Source: Caballeronia ptereochthonis
Lineage (GTDB): Bacteria; Pseudomonadota; Gammaproteobacteria; Burkholderiales; Burkholderiaceae
Assembly: GCF_001545075.1 (NCBI RefSeq)
Contig: NZ_FCOB02000002.1
Coordinates: 124,001 to 188,000 of the forward strand
Length of the DNA stretch: 64,000 nt
Direction: 5' to 3'
Numbering within the stretch: position 1 is the stretch's first letter; every line of letters starts with the position of its first letter. A model generated the notes under the pieces. That model was not told the DNA's origin. It ran no database searches and was given only the letters and a program-made list of their open reading frames with translations. Position numbers and translations under genes: made by a program. Shown here piece by piece: positions 53,214-62,090 of the stretch.

Positions 53214-54599
53214 TCACCAGCTCGGGTCGGACGCCCCCGGCGGCACGGAAGGCCGCGCGTAACCCGTGGGTGTGCGCTCCAGGCATGCGCTCGGCCGCAC
53301 CGCCATCAACTCTCCATATCCTGACTCGTAGCGCTCGACATACGGCGCGAAATCCGGCTTCGCGGTCTTCAACCCGCCATCGACGCGGCCCAATCCGCGC
53401 AACCACTGCCCCGTCTGCGCGAGCGAGATCCGCACATGCCAGCTGCCGCCTTCGCGCTGCTGCTTCCATAACGCCGCCGCCGCGCCGAACGCCATCAGGA
53501 ATCCGCTCGCCATATCGAGCGTCTGCATCGGCAATGCACGCGGCTTGCCTTCGCCTGCCGCTTCGCCTTCCGCGGCATTGAATCCCATCGCGGTCTGCAC
53601 GAGCGAATCGAAGCCGCGTCGCTCGGCCCACGGTCCTTCGGTGCCGTACGCCGTAAGCGACGTATAAACGATGCCGGGCCGACGCTCGGCCAGCGCGTCC
53701 GGCCCGAATCCGAGCGAAGCCAGGCCGCCCGGCCGATACCCCTGCGAAAAAACATGCGCCTCATCGATCAGCCGCCAAAGCGTCTCTCGATCGCTCGTTG
53801 CGCGCAAATCGAGCAGCGCCGACCTCTTTCCCCGGCTCGTATCGGCAATTGCGGGAATATTCGGCAAATGCGGCGCGTTCACGAGCATGACATCCGCGCC
53901 GAAAGCAGCGAGCGCGCGCCCGCCGACCGGCCCCGCGAGAATGCGCGTGAAATCGAGCACACGCAGGCCATCGAGCGGCCGCGCATCGGCCGACAAGGGA
54001 GGCAAGGCGAGCGGCGGCGCATCGCCGATGCGCGTGATCGTCATCAGCGGCTGCGCGGCGATGGCCTTGGCCTGCGGCGTCGCATCCCATTCATCGAACG
54101 TGCGCAGCATCGTGACCACCAGACCTTGCCCGGCCGCTGCGTTCTCGTAATCGATCGCACGCCAGGAGAGCAAGGCGCGTTCGGCATCCTCACGCGTCGC
54201 GGTTCGCGGATCGAGCCCGAGCAGACGCAGCGCGCCGTCCTGATGATGTTCGAAGTTCGCGTGAATGCGCACATATCCATCGGCGCAGCGATAGAGACCG
54301 GAGAAGCGTCCCCATGTCTCCGGCTCCTTGCCATCGACGGTGAAAGCCCCGGTGCATTCGACAGCCGCATGCGTCATATCGACGGAAACGCGCTGCCTCG
54401 CGACACCCCGCGCCGCGCCAAGCTCGCAAGCCGCGAGCGCCGCCGCGCCGATCGTCGCCTGCGCCGCCGTGCCGACAGCAAAGCTGGAGGGAAAGACCGG
54501 ATCCCGGCCAGGAAGATCGATGAAGGCAAGCGCATCGTCGGGCAAGCCGGCGATGCGCCAGATACGGCTTAACGTATCGAAAGAAGTTTGAAAAGACAT
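53214..54599 (-). CDS. CaiB/BaiF-family CoA-transferase with permuted domain order
   Basis: The 461-residue protein contains all family parts in an unusual order. The N-terminal half has the middle and C-terminal elements of a normal CaiB protein (VSVDMTHAAVECTG, LYRCADGYVRIHANFEHHQD, then TFDEWDATPQAKAIAAQP). The usual first signature, LDGLRVLDFTRILAGPVGGRALAAFGADVMLVNAP, begins only at about residue 209, and the catalytic Asp is in ERRGFDSLVQTAMGF further on. The two halves thus look circularly permuted. Family III chemistry may be retained because the fold is interlocked. It ends 62 bases after pdxA2 on the same strand and has no obvious tie to that pathway. Confidence 0.8.
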   Translation of the reverse strand: MSFQTSFDTLSRIWRIAGLPDDALAFIDLPGRDPVFPSSFAVGTAAQATIGAAALAACELGAARGVARQRVSVDMTHAAVECTGAFTVDGKEPETWGRFSGLYRCADGYVRIHANFEHHQDGALRLLGLDPRTATREDAERALLSWRAIDYENAAAGQGLVVTMLRTFDEWDATPQAKAIAAQPLMTITRIGDAPPLALPPLSADARPLDGLRVLDFTRILAGPVGGRALAAFGADVMLVNAPHLPNIPAIADTSRGKRSALLDLRATSDRETLWRLIDEAHVFSQGYRPGGLASLGFGPDALAERRPGIVYTSLTAYGTEGPWAERRGFDSLVQTAMGFNAAEGEAAGEGKPRALPMQTLDMASGFLMAFGAAAALWKQQREGGSWHVRISLAQTGQWLRGLGRVDGGLKTAKPDFAPYVERYESGYGELMAVRPSACLERTPTGYARPSVPPGASDPSW

Positions 54600-54661
54600 G
54601 ATCGATCCGCGCGAGCGCTTCGTGTGAAGCGCCTATTGTCGCGCCGACCGCGAATGCGCGC

Positions 54662-55663
54662 TCAGTGGCGTCGCGTCGCCAGCTCCGCGCCCTGGCGCAG
54701 CGCTTCGAGCATGCTGCCTTCGTCCGCGATGCCCTTGCCCGCGATATCGAACGCCGTGCCGTGATCGACCGATGTGCGGATCACCTCGAGCCCGACCGTT
54801 ACGTTCACGCCCGCCTCGAGGCCGAGCACCTTCACGGGACCATGCCCCTGATCGTGATACATCGCGACGACGAGATCGAAGTCGCCGCGTCCCGCGCGAT
54901 AGAACAGGGTATCGGCGGGCAGGGGTCCCGTCACGTCGAGCCCGCGTTCCTGCAGCACCTTGATGGCGGGAATGATCTTCTCCTCTTCCTCGCCGTAGCC
55001 GAACAGGCCGTTCTCGCCCGCATGCGGATTGATGCCGCACACACCGATACGCGGCTTCGCGATGCCCGCTTTCACGAGCGTCGCGTTGCCGCGCTCGATC
55101 GTGCGCTGCACGAGACCCGGCTCGATCTTGCGGATCGCATCGATGATGCCGATATGCGTCGTCACGTGAATCACGCGCAATTGCGGCGCGACGAGCATCA
55201 TCGACACTTCGTCGACGCCCGTCAGATGCGCGAGCATCTCCGTGTGGCCGGGGAATTTGTGGCCGCCCGCGTGCAGCGCTTCCTTGTTGAGCGGCGCGGT
55301 GCAGATCGCATCGATCTGATTGGCCTGAGCCAGTTCCACGGCACGCGCGATGTACTGATATGCCGCATCGCCCGCGACGGCGGACAGCTCGCCGAAGGGC
55401 AGATCGTCGGGAATCAGGCCGAGGTCGATGCAATCGATCACACCCGGCTCGTAGCGCGCCTGCGACGCATCCTCGACGCGACGCACCTTCGCCTTGCCGC
55501 CGACGATCTCGTTCGCGCGCTCGAGGCGGCGCGCATCGCCGATCACGAGCGGACGGCACTGCCGATAGACCGCATCGTGCGCGAGGCTCTTGACGACGAT
55601 TTCCGGGCCCACGCCGCTTGCGTCGCCCATCGTGATGCCGATTACGGGAAGATAGTTGCTCAT
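54662..55663 (-). CDS. pdxA2: PdxA2-type 4-phosphate dehydrogenase (D-threonate/D-erythronate pathway)
   Basis: The 333-residue protein is a PdxA homologue: ITMGDASGVGPEIVVK, CTAPLNKEALHAGGHKFPGHTE with metal-binding His, and AMYHDQGHGPVKVLG. The neighbours are an acid-sugar kinase of the DUF1537 family and a KdgT-type permease, not pyridoxine genes. In such operons PdxA2 oxidises D-threonate (or D-erythronate) 4-phosphate and decarboxylates the product to dihydroxyacetone phosphate. It lies 23 bases after the kinase gene. The catabolic role is inferred from context and established work on DUF1537 operons. Confidence 0.87.
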   Translation of the reverse strand: MSNYLPVIGITMGDASGVGPEIVVKSLAHDAVYRQCRPLVIGDARRLERANEIVGGKAKVRRVEDASQARYEPGVIDCIDLGLIPDDLPFGELSAVAGDAAYQYIARAVELAQANQIDAICTAPLNKEALHAGGHKFPGHTEMLAHLTGVDEVSMMLVAPQLRVIHVTTHIGIIDAIRKIEPGLVQRTIERGNATLVKAGIAKPRIGVCGINPHAGENGLFGYGEEEEKIIPAIKVLQERGLDVTGPLPADTLFYRAGRGDFDLVVAMYHDQGHGPVKVLGLEAGVNVTVGLEVIRTSVDHGTAFDIAGKGIADEGSMLEALRQGAELATRRH

Positions 55664-55686
55664 GATTTTCGTCTGGATGATATCGG

Positions 55687-56943
55687 TTACTGACGCGCGA
55701 CGGGAATGTCCGCGCCGCGCAGATGCAGGTACGCGCCGAGCAGCGCATGCTCGCTGCCAAATGCGCCGGCTTTGGTGACGATGGCGGGGCCGTTGCCGCT
55801 GGATGGCCGGCCGAGCGCGACGCCCGCTTCGATTTCGCGCACGAGTTCGAGGCTGCCGACATGCGCCGCGGCAAGCATCGCGCGCGCGGTTTCGCCGCCG
55901 GTCGCGATGAGTCCGCCGAGCCTGTCGAAGTGAGGCGCGACGAGCGCCGCGAGCGCGTTCGACAGAAGCGCGCCTTCCACGGGATCGAAGGCGTCGTCTC
56001 GGCCGATGCGCACGATCGCGTCTTCATTGCCGCGCACACTCGCGCCGATGCGCGCGTGCCACGCCTGCCATTCCGGATGACGCGCGCCGTCGCGCAATAC
56101 GGCGGGCGGCACGATCATCTCGCAGACGCCCGCTTCGGCGCGCAGCATCGCGCATTGACGCTCGGAGATCGCGGAGAGACTGCCGACGAGCGCGAGTATC
56201 GGGCCTCGCGTCGGGTCCATCGAGCGCGCGGCGTGCGAAGCAGCGCCCGCATCGAAGAGATCCGGCAGCGCGGCCAGCTCGCGCGCGAGTCCGCCCGAGC
56301 CGACCCAGAAGAACGGCTCATCGACCGATGCGGTCACGCGCGCGAGCGCGGCGAGATCGTCGCTCGTTTCCGCATCGACGATGATCGCGCCGATGCCGTC
56401 AGCCGGAGCCGATGCAATCATCGCGACGATATGCTGCGGCGCCGCGCGCAACGCATCGAGCGCGACATGCGCGATGCGCAAGCCCGCCGCTTCGAGCATG
56501 ACGCGCAATGCCGCGTCCTGCCCGGCGTTTTCCAGCTTCCACGTTTCGGTTTCTTCGAGCGGAACGCCTCGCACGATCACGCGGCCACCGCGCACGGTGC
56601 GGCCCGTCGCCGGAAACGCCGGCGTGACGATCGCCGGACCCGCGAGCGCGGCGAGCGCCGCGACTTCGGCGCTCCAGTTGCCGCGCAAAGTCGAATCGAT
56701 CTTCTTGTACAGACGCCGTCCCGGCGCGCGCAACGCCTGCCATGCGTTCGCCGTGCGCGTCGCGGCTTCGGCGGGCGCGAGGCGGCGCGTGTCGGTGTCG
56801 GCTGCGATCACCACCGCGCTTTCATCCGGTGCGCTCGCGTCGAGCGCCACGACCGTCTTGCGGCCGTCCGCCGCGAATGCGATGGCGCAGTCGGCGGCGC
56901 CCGAGAGATCGTCGGCGACGATCAGCAAGCTCGACGCCTTCAT
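55687..56943 (-). CDS. dtnK: Four-carbon acid sugar kinase (DUF1537 family)
   Basis: The 418-residue protein has the N-terminal DUF1537 domain opening [35 protein letters not shown] and [16 protein letters not shown], then a C-terminal nucleotide-binding domain with [14 protein letters not shown] and [21 protein letters not shown]. Kinases of this family phosphorylate D-threonate, D-erythronate or 3-oxo-tetronates. The ATG overlaps the permease stop by four bases (ATGA). Together with PdxA2 the route gives dihydroxyacetone phosphate. The specific acid is not decided by sequence; DtnK is the best guess because PdxA2 is adjacent. Confidence 0.87.
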   Translation of the reverse strand: MKASSLLIVADDLSGAADCAIAFAADGRKTVVALDASAPDESAVVIAADTDTRRLAPAEAATRTANAWQALRAPGRRLYKKIDSTLRGNWSAEVAALAALAGPAIVTPAFPATGRTVRGGRVIVRGVPLEETETWKLENAGQDAALRVMLEAAGLRIAHVALDALRAAPQHIVAMIASAPADGIGAIIVDAETSDDLAALARVTASVDEPFFWVGSGGLARELAALPDLFDAGAASHAARSMDPTRGPILALVGSLSAISERQCAMLRAEAGVCEMIVPPAVLRDGARHPEWQAWHARIGASVRGNEDAIVRIGRDDAFDPVEGALLSNALAALVAPHFDRLGGLIATGGETARAMLAAAHVGSLELVREIEAGVALGRPSSGNGPAIVTKAGAFGSEHALLGAYLHLRGADIPVARQ

Positions 56944-57938
56944 TGCGTCGCCTCCCGCGCCTTCGCGGACGAGCGCGCCTCGTGCCGCGCGTTCACGCGC
57001 TTCGCGATGCCGGCCGTCAGCACCGGCGACACGATGGCCGTCACGACCACGCACGCCGCGACGAGCAGCGTCGCCGTCCTGGCCGCTTCGGCATAGACAG
57101 GATTGGCCGCCGCGATCAGCGCGGGAACGGCCGCCGCGTTGCCCGCGGTATTCGCCGCCGCGGCGCCCGCGACGCCCGTGCCGCCGGTCAGGCGATCCGC
57201 GAAGTAGAGCGGAATGCCCGTCACGATCACGACCGCGAAGCCCAGGCCGATGCCGAGCAAACCGGCTTGCCAGACCTTGTGCAGGTCCAGGCTCGCGCCG
57301 AGCGCCAGCGCGAAGAACGGGATCATCACGGGCACGGCGCGGCCGAGGAAGTCGCGCATCTCGCGATCGAGATTGCCGAGCAGCATGCCGACCGCGAGCG
57401 GCAGGATGCTGCCGACGAGCGTCGGCCACGGAAACGCGGAGAGGCCCGCGACGCCGAGCGTGACCATCGTCAGGAACGGGCCGGATTCAAGTGACATGAT
57501 CGTGTACGCGCCGACATCCTCCGAGCGGCCGTACTGGCCCATCAGCGCCATATAGAGACCGCCGTTGGTGTCGTTCATCGCGGCGACGACGGCGAGCGTC
57601 GAGATGCCCGCGAACAGGCCGGACGTCACCGGCTGCTCGCCGAGAAAATGCCCGAGCACGATGCCCGCGACGATCGCCGTGCCGACCTTCGTCGCGAACA
57701 GCGCGCCGCCTTTCTTGAGGAGATAGGGCGTCGCCTTCACGTCGATGCTCGCGCCCATGCAGACATAGAACACCGCGAGAATCGGCAGCGCGCCGGTGAA
57801 GAGCGCGTTCGTGAACGAGCCGAAGAACTTCGGCATTCCCGGGGTGAAGGTCGCGATCAGCGAGCCGATCAGCAGCGGGACGATCATCATCCCGCCGGGC
57901 ACGCGCTCGACGGCGCGCTTGATGTGAATCTGAGCCAT
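56940..57938 (-). CDS. kdgT: KdgT-family acid sugar permease
   Basis: The 332-residue membrane protein has about ten helices and KdgT features: [28 protein letters not shown] near the start, [19 protein letters not shown], and [18 protein letters not shown] near the end. KdgT imports 2-keto-3-deoxygluconate; relatives in DUF1537 operons import four-carbon acid sugars. It is the first gene of the leftward operon, divergent from the DeoR repressor, and overlaps the kinase gene by four bases. Confidence 0.9.
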   Translation of the reverse strand: MAQIHIKRAVERVPGGMMIVPLLIGSLIATFTPGMPKFFGSFTNALFTGALPILAVFYVCMGASIDVKATPYLLKKGGALFATKVGTAIVAGIVLGHFLGEQPVTSGLFAGISTLAVVAAMNDTNGGLYMALMGQYGRSEDVGAYTIMSLESGPFLTMVTLGVAGLSAFPWPTLVGSILPLAVGMLLGNLDREMRDFLGRAVPVMIPFFALALGASLDLHKVWQAGLLGIGLGFAVVIVTGIPLYFADRLTGGTGVAGAAAANTAGNAAAVPALIAAANPVYAEAARTATLLVAACVVVTAIVSPVLTAGIAKRVNARHEARSSAKAREATQ

Positions 57939-57978
57939 GCGTGTCTCCAGAGTGGTTTATGGCCGAATCAGTCACAGA

Positions 57979-57995
57979 TTGATCGATTCGATCAA
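57979..57995. promoter_or_regulatory. DeoR operator 1 (TTGATCGATTCGATCAA)
   Basis: A perfect 17-bp palindrome 40 bases upstream of the kdgT start codon. Its 15-bp core TGATCGATTCGATCA is the reverse complement of operator 2. Confidence 0.75.
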
Positions 57996-58051
57996 ATCGA
58001 AGTGTATTCCTCCGCGCTGCTTTGCGCAAACCGGTCGCCACAGGCGTTTAC

Positions 58052-58067
58052 CCTGATCGATTTGGAC
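58052..58067. promoter_or_regulatory. Possible half-site for DeoR between the two operators
   Basis: CTGATCGATTTGGACC carries TGATCGAT, one arm of the operator palindrome, without the second arm. It may be an auxiliary site. Confidence 0.35.
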
Positions 58068-58084
58068 CAAATTGCCGGTTTGAA

Positions 58085-58099
58085 TGATCGAATCGATCA
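58085..58099. promoter_or_regulatory. DeoR operator 2 (TGATCGAATCGATCA)
   Basis: A perfect 15-bp palindrome 117 bases before the deoR-type gene start. It is centred 105 bp from operator 1, ten helical turns, which would suit repression by looping. Confidence 0.75.
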
Positions 58100-58216
58100 A
58101 AACGTCGGCTGCGCGGTCTGAAGTGAGTGCGAGCATTCGGCGAACCCGGCCGGTTCGCTACACTGTGCGTCCTCGCCGAACAAGCGAACGCAACCACTCA
58201 GCACTCAGGAAACAGG

Positions 58217-58975
58217 ATGAAAGTCGAGAAACGCCGCGAGGCGATGCTCAAAGCGGTGCTCTCCGGCATGAACGATGTCGCCGCTCTGTGCGAGCACTTC
58301 GGCATGTCGGAGGCGACGGTGCGCCGAGACCTGCGGGCGCTGGCCGAGGAGCGGCGCATCGTGCGCACGTACGGCGGCGCGGCGTCGGTGGGCATGCACG
58401 AGCCGGAGGAGTCGCTCGATACCCGGCGCGCGAGTTTCCGCGAGCAGAAGGAAGCGATCGCGCGCGCGGCGGCGCGCCACGTGCAGGACGGCGACACGAT
58501 CTTTCTCGACGGCGGCACGACGACCGCCGCGCTCGCGCGATGTCTCGCCGGGCGCACGGAGATTCACGTCGTGACGAACAACCTGCTTGCGGTGAGCGTG
58601 CTCGCGGCGGCGGAAGTGCCCGTGACGCTGATCGGCGGCGACGTGCGGCCGTCGAGCATGAGCACGCTTGGGGCGCTCGCGCAGGTGGCGCTGTCGCGCG
58701 TGACGTTCGACAAGGCGTTTCTCGGCGCGGACGGCGTCGTCGCGGGGCGCGGGCTGTGCGAAGCGACGGCGGAGCAGGCGTTCCTGAAGGAATGCATCAT
58801 CGGGCAGGCGGCGGCCGTGTTCGTGCTGGTCACGTCGAACAAGCTGGAGCGCGCGAGCCAGCAGCACTGGACGCCGCTGGAACGCAACTGGACGCTCGTC
58901 ACCGATGCATTGGCCGAAGCGCCCGTGCTCGCGCGCTTCGAGGAGCGGGGGAATGTGACGGTGGAATGCGCGTGA
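58217..58975 (+). CDS. DeoR-family repressor of the acid-sugar operon
   Basis: The 252-residue protein has an N-terminal DeoR helix-turn-helix (VAALCEHFGMSEATVRRDLRALAEERRIVRTYGGA) and a C-terminal sugar-phosphate sensor domain with DGDTIFLDGGTTTAALARCL, VVTNNLL and FLGADGVVAGRGLCEA. DeoR repressors are released by sugar phosphates, here plausibly D-threonate 4-phosphate or a related intermediate. The ATG at 58217 follows CAGGAAACAGG; the open frame upstream crosses the operators. It is divergent from kdgT across a region with two palindromes. Confidence 0.92.
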   Translation: MKVEKRREAMLKAVLSGMNDVAALCEHFGMSEATVRRDLRALAEERRIVRTYGGAASVGMHEPEESLDTRRASFREQKEAIARAAARHVQDGDTIFLDGGTTTAALARCLAGRTEIHVVTNNLLAVSVLAAAEVPVTLIGGDVRPSSMSTLGALAQVALSRVTFDKAFLGADGVVAGRGLCEATAEQAFLKECIIGQAAAVFVLVTSNKLERASQQHWTPLERNWTLVTDALAEAPVLARFEERGNVTVECA

Positions 58976-59001
58976 CGCGCGTGCCGGAAAGCGTCACGCG
59001 C
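58968..59001. terminator. Hairpin between convergent deoR-type gene and hybrid kinase gene
   Basis: GCGCGTGACGC and GCGTCACGCGC form a perfect 11-bp stem with a 12-base loop, overlapping both stop codons. It may end both transcripts, although no T-run follows. Confidence 0.55.
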
Positions 59002-61489
59002 GCCCCGCCAGCGCCAGCACGCGCTCCAGTTCCGGAAGATCGACCGGCTTGACGAGATGCGCATCGAAGCCGGCGGCGCGCGTGCGGGCCCTGTCCTCGT
59101 CGGAGCCGAGTCCTGTCATCGCCGCGACGATCACGCGCTTGCCCTCGTCGCGCATGCGGCGGATCACGTCGAAGCCCGTCATGCCCGGCATCGACAGATC
59201 GAGCAGCACGACTTGCGGCCGGTCCGCCTCGAATGAATCGAGCGCGTCTGGCCCGTCATAGGCTGCGCGCGCATGGTGGCCGAGCATCTCGACGAGCAGG
59301 GCCATGCTGTCGGCGGAATCGCGGTTGTCGTCGACGACGAGCACGGCGAGCTGATGGCCCGCGGCCGCGGCAGTCGCCGCGTCCGCCGCTGCGCCGTCCG
59401 CCTGCGGCTCCGCGAGCGGCAGCCACAGCGAGAACGCGCTGCCCTTGCCCGCGCCGCCGCTCTTCGCCTCGACGTGCCCGCCATGCAGCTCCGCGATCGC
59501 ACGCACGAGCGTCAGGCCGATGCCGAGGCCGCCTTCGTCGGGATGCGCGCCCGGCGGATGCTCCTGCACGAACAGATCGAACACGATGCCGAGCGCTTCC
59601 GGAGAAATGCCGCGGCCCTGATCGATCACGCGCACCATGATCGAGCCGCCGCGCGGGCCGACTTCGAGCGTGATGGTCGATGCGGGCGGGCTGAACTTCG
59701 ACGCGTTGTTGAGCAGATTGTTGAGCGCCTGAACGAGCCGCGTCGGATCGCCGTTCACGTAGAGCGGCCGACCGCTCTCCAGCACCACGATGCGCTGCCC
59801 GCGCTCGTCGAAGAGCGGCTGGCTCGCCTCGACGCTCAGATGCACGACATCCGCGATATCGAGGATGTCGGTCGTCAGGCGGATCTTGCCCGAGCTCACG
59901 CGTCCGGCTTCGAGCAGGTCGTCGACGAGCCTGGTGAGATGCGCGAGCTGCCGGTCGACGATCTGGCGGCTGCGGATCACGTCGGCGTCGTCGGAAGCCT
60001 TCAGCTTGAGAATGCTCACCGCGTTGCGGATCGGCGCGAGCGGATTGCGCAGTTCGTGGCCGAGCAGCGCGAGAAACTCGTTCATGCGCCGGCTCGACGC
60101 TTCGAGCTCTTCGAGCCGCCGCCGCGCGGTCATGTCGCGCGTGATCTTGACGAAGCTCTGCTCGCCGCCGCTATTGCTCGGCAGCGCGCTCAGGATCATG
60201 TGCGCCCAGAACTCGGAGCCGTCCCTGCGCAGGTGCCAGCCTTCGTGCTCGACGCGTCCGCGCTTGGCCGCCAGCGTCAGATCGTCGCCGGGACGGTCGC
60301 GGCCGTGTTCGTCGGACGTATAGAACAGCGCGAAGTGGCGGCCGATCGCTTCCGCCGCCGTGAACCCGTAGATGGCGCGCGCGCCGTCGTTCCACGAGCG
60401 CACGTAGCCGTTCTGATCGAGCATGCAGATCGCGTAATCGCTCACCGAATTGATCAGAAGGCGCAGGCGCTCGTTCGCCTCGGTCGCGCGGCGCCGGTCG
60501 GTGATGTCGTGCACGAAGCACGCGAACTGGCGCTGGCCCTCGTACCACACTTCGCTGATCGTCAGCTCGGCGGCGAACTCGCTGCCGTCGCGGCGCAGCG
60601 CGGGCAGCTCGACGCGCTGGTTGATCATGCGCGCCTCGCCCGTCGCGAGATAGCGCGTGAGCCCCGCGCGATGCGCGTCGCGAAAGCGATCGGGTACGAT
60701 GAACGCGGCGAGCTCCTTGCCCGCGACTTCCTGCTGCTTCCAGCCGAAGAGCAGCGCCGCGGCCTCGTTCCAGTCGACCGTCATGCCCGCTTCGTCCATC
60801 GACACGAACGCGACATGCGCGTTGTCAAGCACGGTCTGACGCCGGCGCAAGGCGTCGGCGAGCTTCTTTTCGTATTCGATGCGCAGCGACGACTCCACGG
60901 TGAGATCGGCGGCGACGCTGGCGTTTTCCTTCAGCAGGTCGCGGTTCTCCTGCGCGATTTCCTCGCGCGCGATGGTTTCCGCGATGCACGCGCAAAACGC
61001 GTGCAGGATGCCGATGTCCGACTGGCCGAAATGGTCGACTTCGCCGGAGATGAGTTTCAGCACCGCGACCGAGCGGCCTTCGTAGATGACCGGCGCGACG
61101 ACCATCGACACCGCGCCGACCGCCTCGCACGCGACGCGGTCCACGCGATGGTCCGTCGCCGTGTTGCGGCTGATGAGCGCCTGCTGGCGCGTGATGCACA
61201 GGCCCGACAGGCTGCCGGCGGTGGGCAGCCGCACGCCGACATGCACCGCCGCCGCGCCGCTCGCCGCGCGATAGACGAGTTCCTCGCCCTCGATCCATTC
61301 CACGACGGCGGACGCGACGTCCGCGACCTCTCTCAGCGTATCGGTGACTTTTTGCAGATACGCAGGCAGCGGGAGCCGCGAATGGGCGAGGCTTGCAAAC
61401 GTGGCGAACCATCGCTGGAAATGCGCCTGCCGCTTATGTTCCGCCGTGAGTTTTTCTTTCGGTGTAGACGTCTCGTATTGAGTACGCAT
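58994..61489 (-). CDS. Hybrid sensor histidine kinase (GAF-PAS-PAS-HisKA-HATPase-REC)
   Basis: The 831-residue soluble protein has an N-terminal GAF domain (roughly residues 40-195), two PAS domains (with WNEAAALLFGWKQQEVAGKELAAF and WNDGARAIYGFTAAEAIG), a HisKA domain with ALLGHELRNPLAPIRNAVSI and the phosphorylated His in GHELRNP, a HATPase with ALNNLLNNASKFS and DQGRGISPEAL, and a C-terminal receiver whose Asp lies in VVLLDLSMPGMTGF. It lacks membrane helices, so it senses a cytoplasmic signal. No cognate response regulator gene is adjacent; phosphate may pass through its own receiver or a shared Hpt protein. The partner is unknown. Confidence 0.92.
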   Translation of the reverse strand: MRTQYETSTPKEKLTAEHKRQAHFQRWFATFASLAHSRLPLPAYLQKVTDTLREVADVASAVVEWIEGEELVYRAASGAAAVHVGVRLPTAGSLSGLCITRQQALISRNTATDHRVDRVACEAVGAVSMVVAPVIYEGRSVAVLKLISGEVDHFGQSDIGILHAFCACIAETIAREEIAQENRDLLKENASVAADLTVESSLRIEYEKKLADALRRRQTVLDNAHVAFVSMDEAGMTVDWNEAAALLFGWKQQEVAGKELAAFIVPDRFRDAHRAGLTRYLATGEARMINQRVELPALRRDGSEFAAELTISEVWYEGQRQFACFVHDITDRRRATEANERLRLLINSVSDYAICMLDQNGYVRSWNDGARAIYGFTAAEAIGRHFALFYTSDEHGRDRPGDDLTLAAKRGRVEHEGWHLRRDGSEFWAHMILSALPSNSGGEQSFVKITRDMTARRRLEELEASSRRMNEFLALLGHELRNPLAPIRNAVSILKLKASDDADVIRSRQIVDRQLAHLTRLVDDLLEAGRVSSGKIRLTTDILDIADVVHLSVEASQPLFDERGQRIVVLESGRPLYVNGDPTRLVQALNNLLNNASKFSPPASTITLEVGPRGGSIMVRVIDQGRGISPEALGIVFDLFVQEHPPGAHPDEGGLGIGLTLVRAIAELHGGHVEAKSGGAGKGSAFSLWLPLAEPQADGAAADAATAAAAGHQLAVLVVDDNRDSADSMALLVEMLGHHARAAYDGPDALDSFEADRPQVVLLDLSMPGMTGFDVIRRMRDEGKRVIVAAMTGLGSDEDRARTRAAGFDAHLVKPVDLPELERVLALAGRA

Positions 61490-61958
61490 AGGCCAATTTC
61501 CAATCGATGGATCGCGACGGCAATCGCGAAACTATCGGGTTTGGTAAGACGGATTTTGGCTTCAATTGAAACACAAAAATAGCGCAATACGTTTGCTATT
61601 TACGATGAGTTTCAGGTCTGGGATTATCGATACATCCGAATGGAGGCTATCGGAAAAGGGGCTTGATTTTTGATCGCACTTATCGGGAAATTTGCTCAAT
61701 TTATGTGCAAGAGCCGAGCGGAAGCCGCGGCGCTGGGCGCTTCGGGGGATTTATCGGAGACGCGGCGGGAGAGGAAACGCGAGCGAATGGTTTAATTGCG
61801 CACAGACGGATTACACGAGAATGCCTTGGTCCCGGTACGTCCGTCGCTGAAATGTCAGGCCCCGCTGGGCCCTTGCAATGGCGATTTGATTTGAAAACCG
61901 CAAAATCTGCCGTGGCGAATTCACGAGCGTGACATGCATCTTTTTCCATTCGATCCCG
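61490..61958. other. Intergenic region upstream of the hybrid kinase gene, AT-richer
   Basis: The 469 bp between the kinase start and the small protein gene hold no convincing gene. Short frames on both strands (61663-61932 and 61701-61949) lack ribosome sites and known features. The region near 61555-61690 is AT-rich and presumably carries the kinase promoter. Confidence 0.5.
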
Positions 61959-62090
61959 TTATTCCGCAGCCCACTCCTGGGCCGTCTCCGCTGGCGCAGT
62001 ATCTGGCGCTGGCCGCTCATCGTGGAAAAAATCGACGAAGGGGCCTCCGGTGTCGCTTGCCGGCTGCGTTTTGCGACGCTCAGCAGGCAT
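61959..62090 (-). CDS. Possible small acidic protein (43 aa) after the MocR gene
   Basis: The frame encodes MPAERRKTQPASDTGGPFVD followed by FFHDERPAPDTAPAETAQEW and ends AAE. It overlaps the end of the MocR-type gene by 11 bases, with GGTGG and GAGG stretches upstream, which could allow translational coupling. No family is recognised. It is short and could be chance. Confidence 0.35.
   Translation of the reverse strand: MPAERRKTQPASDTGGPFVDFFHDERPAPDTAPAETAQEWAAE

Noticed and set aside
59273..61582. 769-codon plus-strand frame opposite the hybrid kinase
   Set aside because: Shadow frame with no domain; sense strand has GAF, PAS, HisKA and REC motifs.
61663..61932. 89-codon frame upstream of the hybrid kinase
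   Set aside because: No ribosome site, no family, overlaps a competing frame on the other strand.
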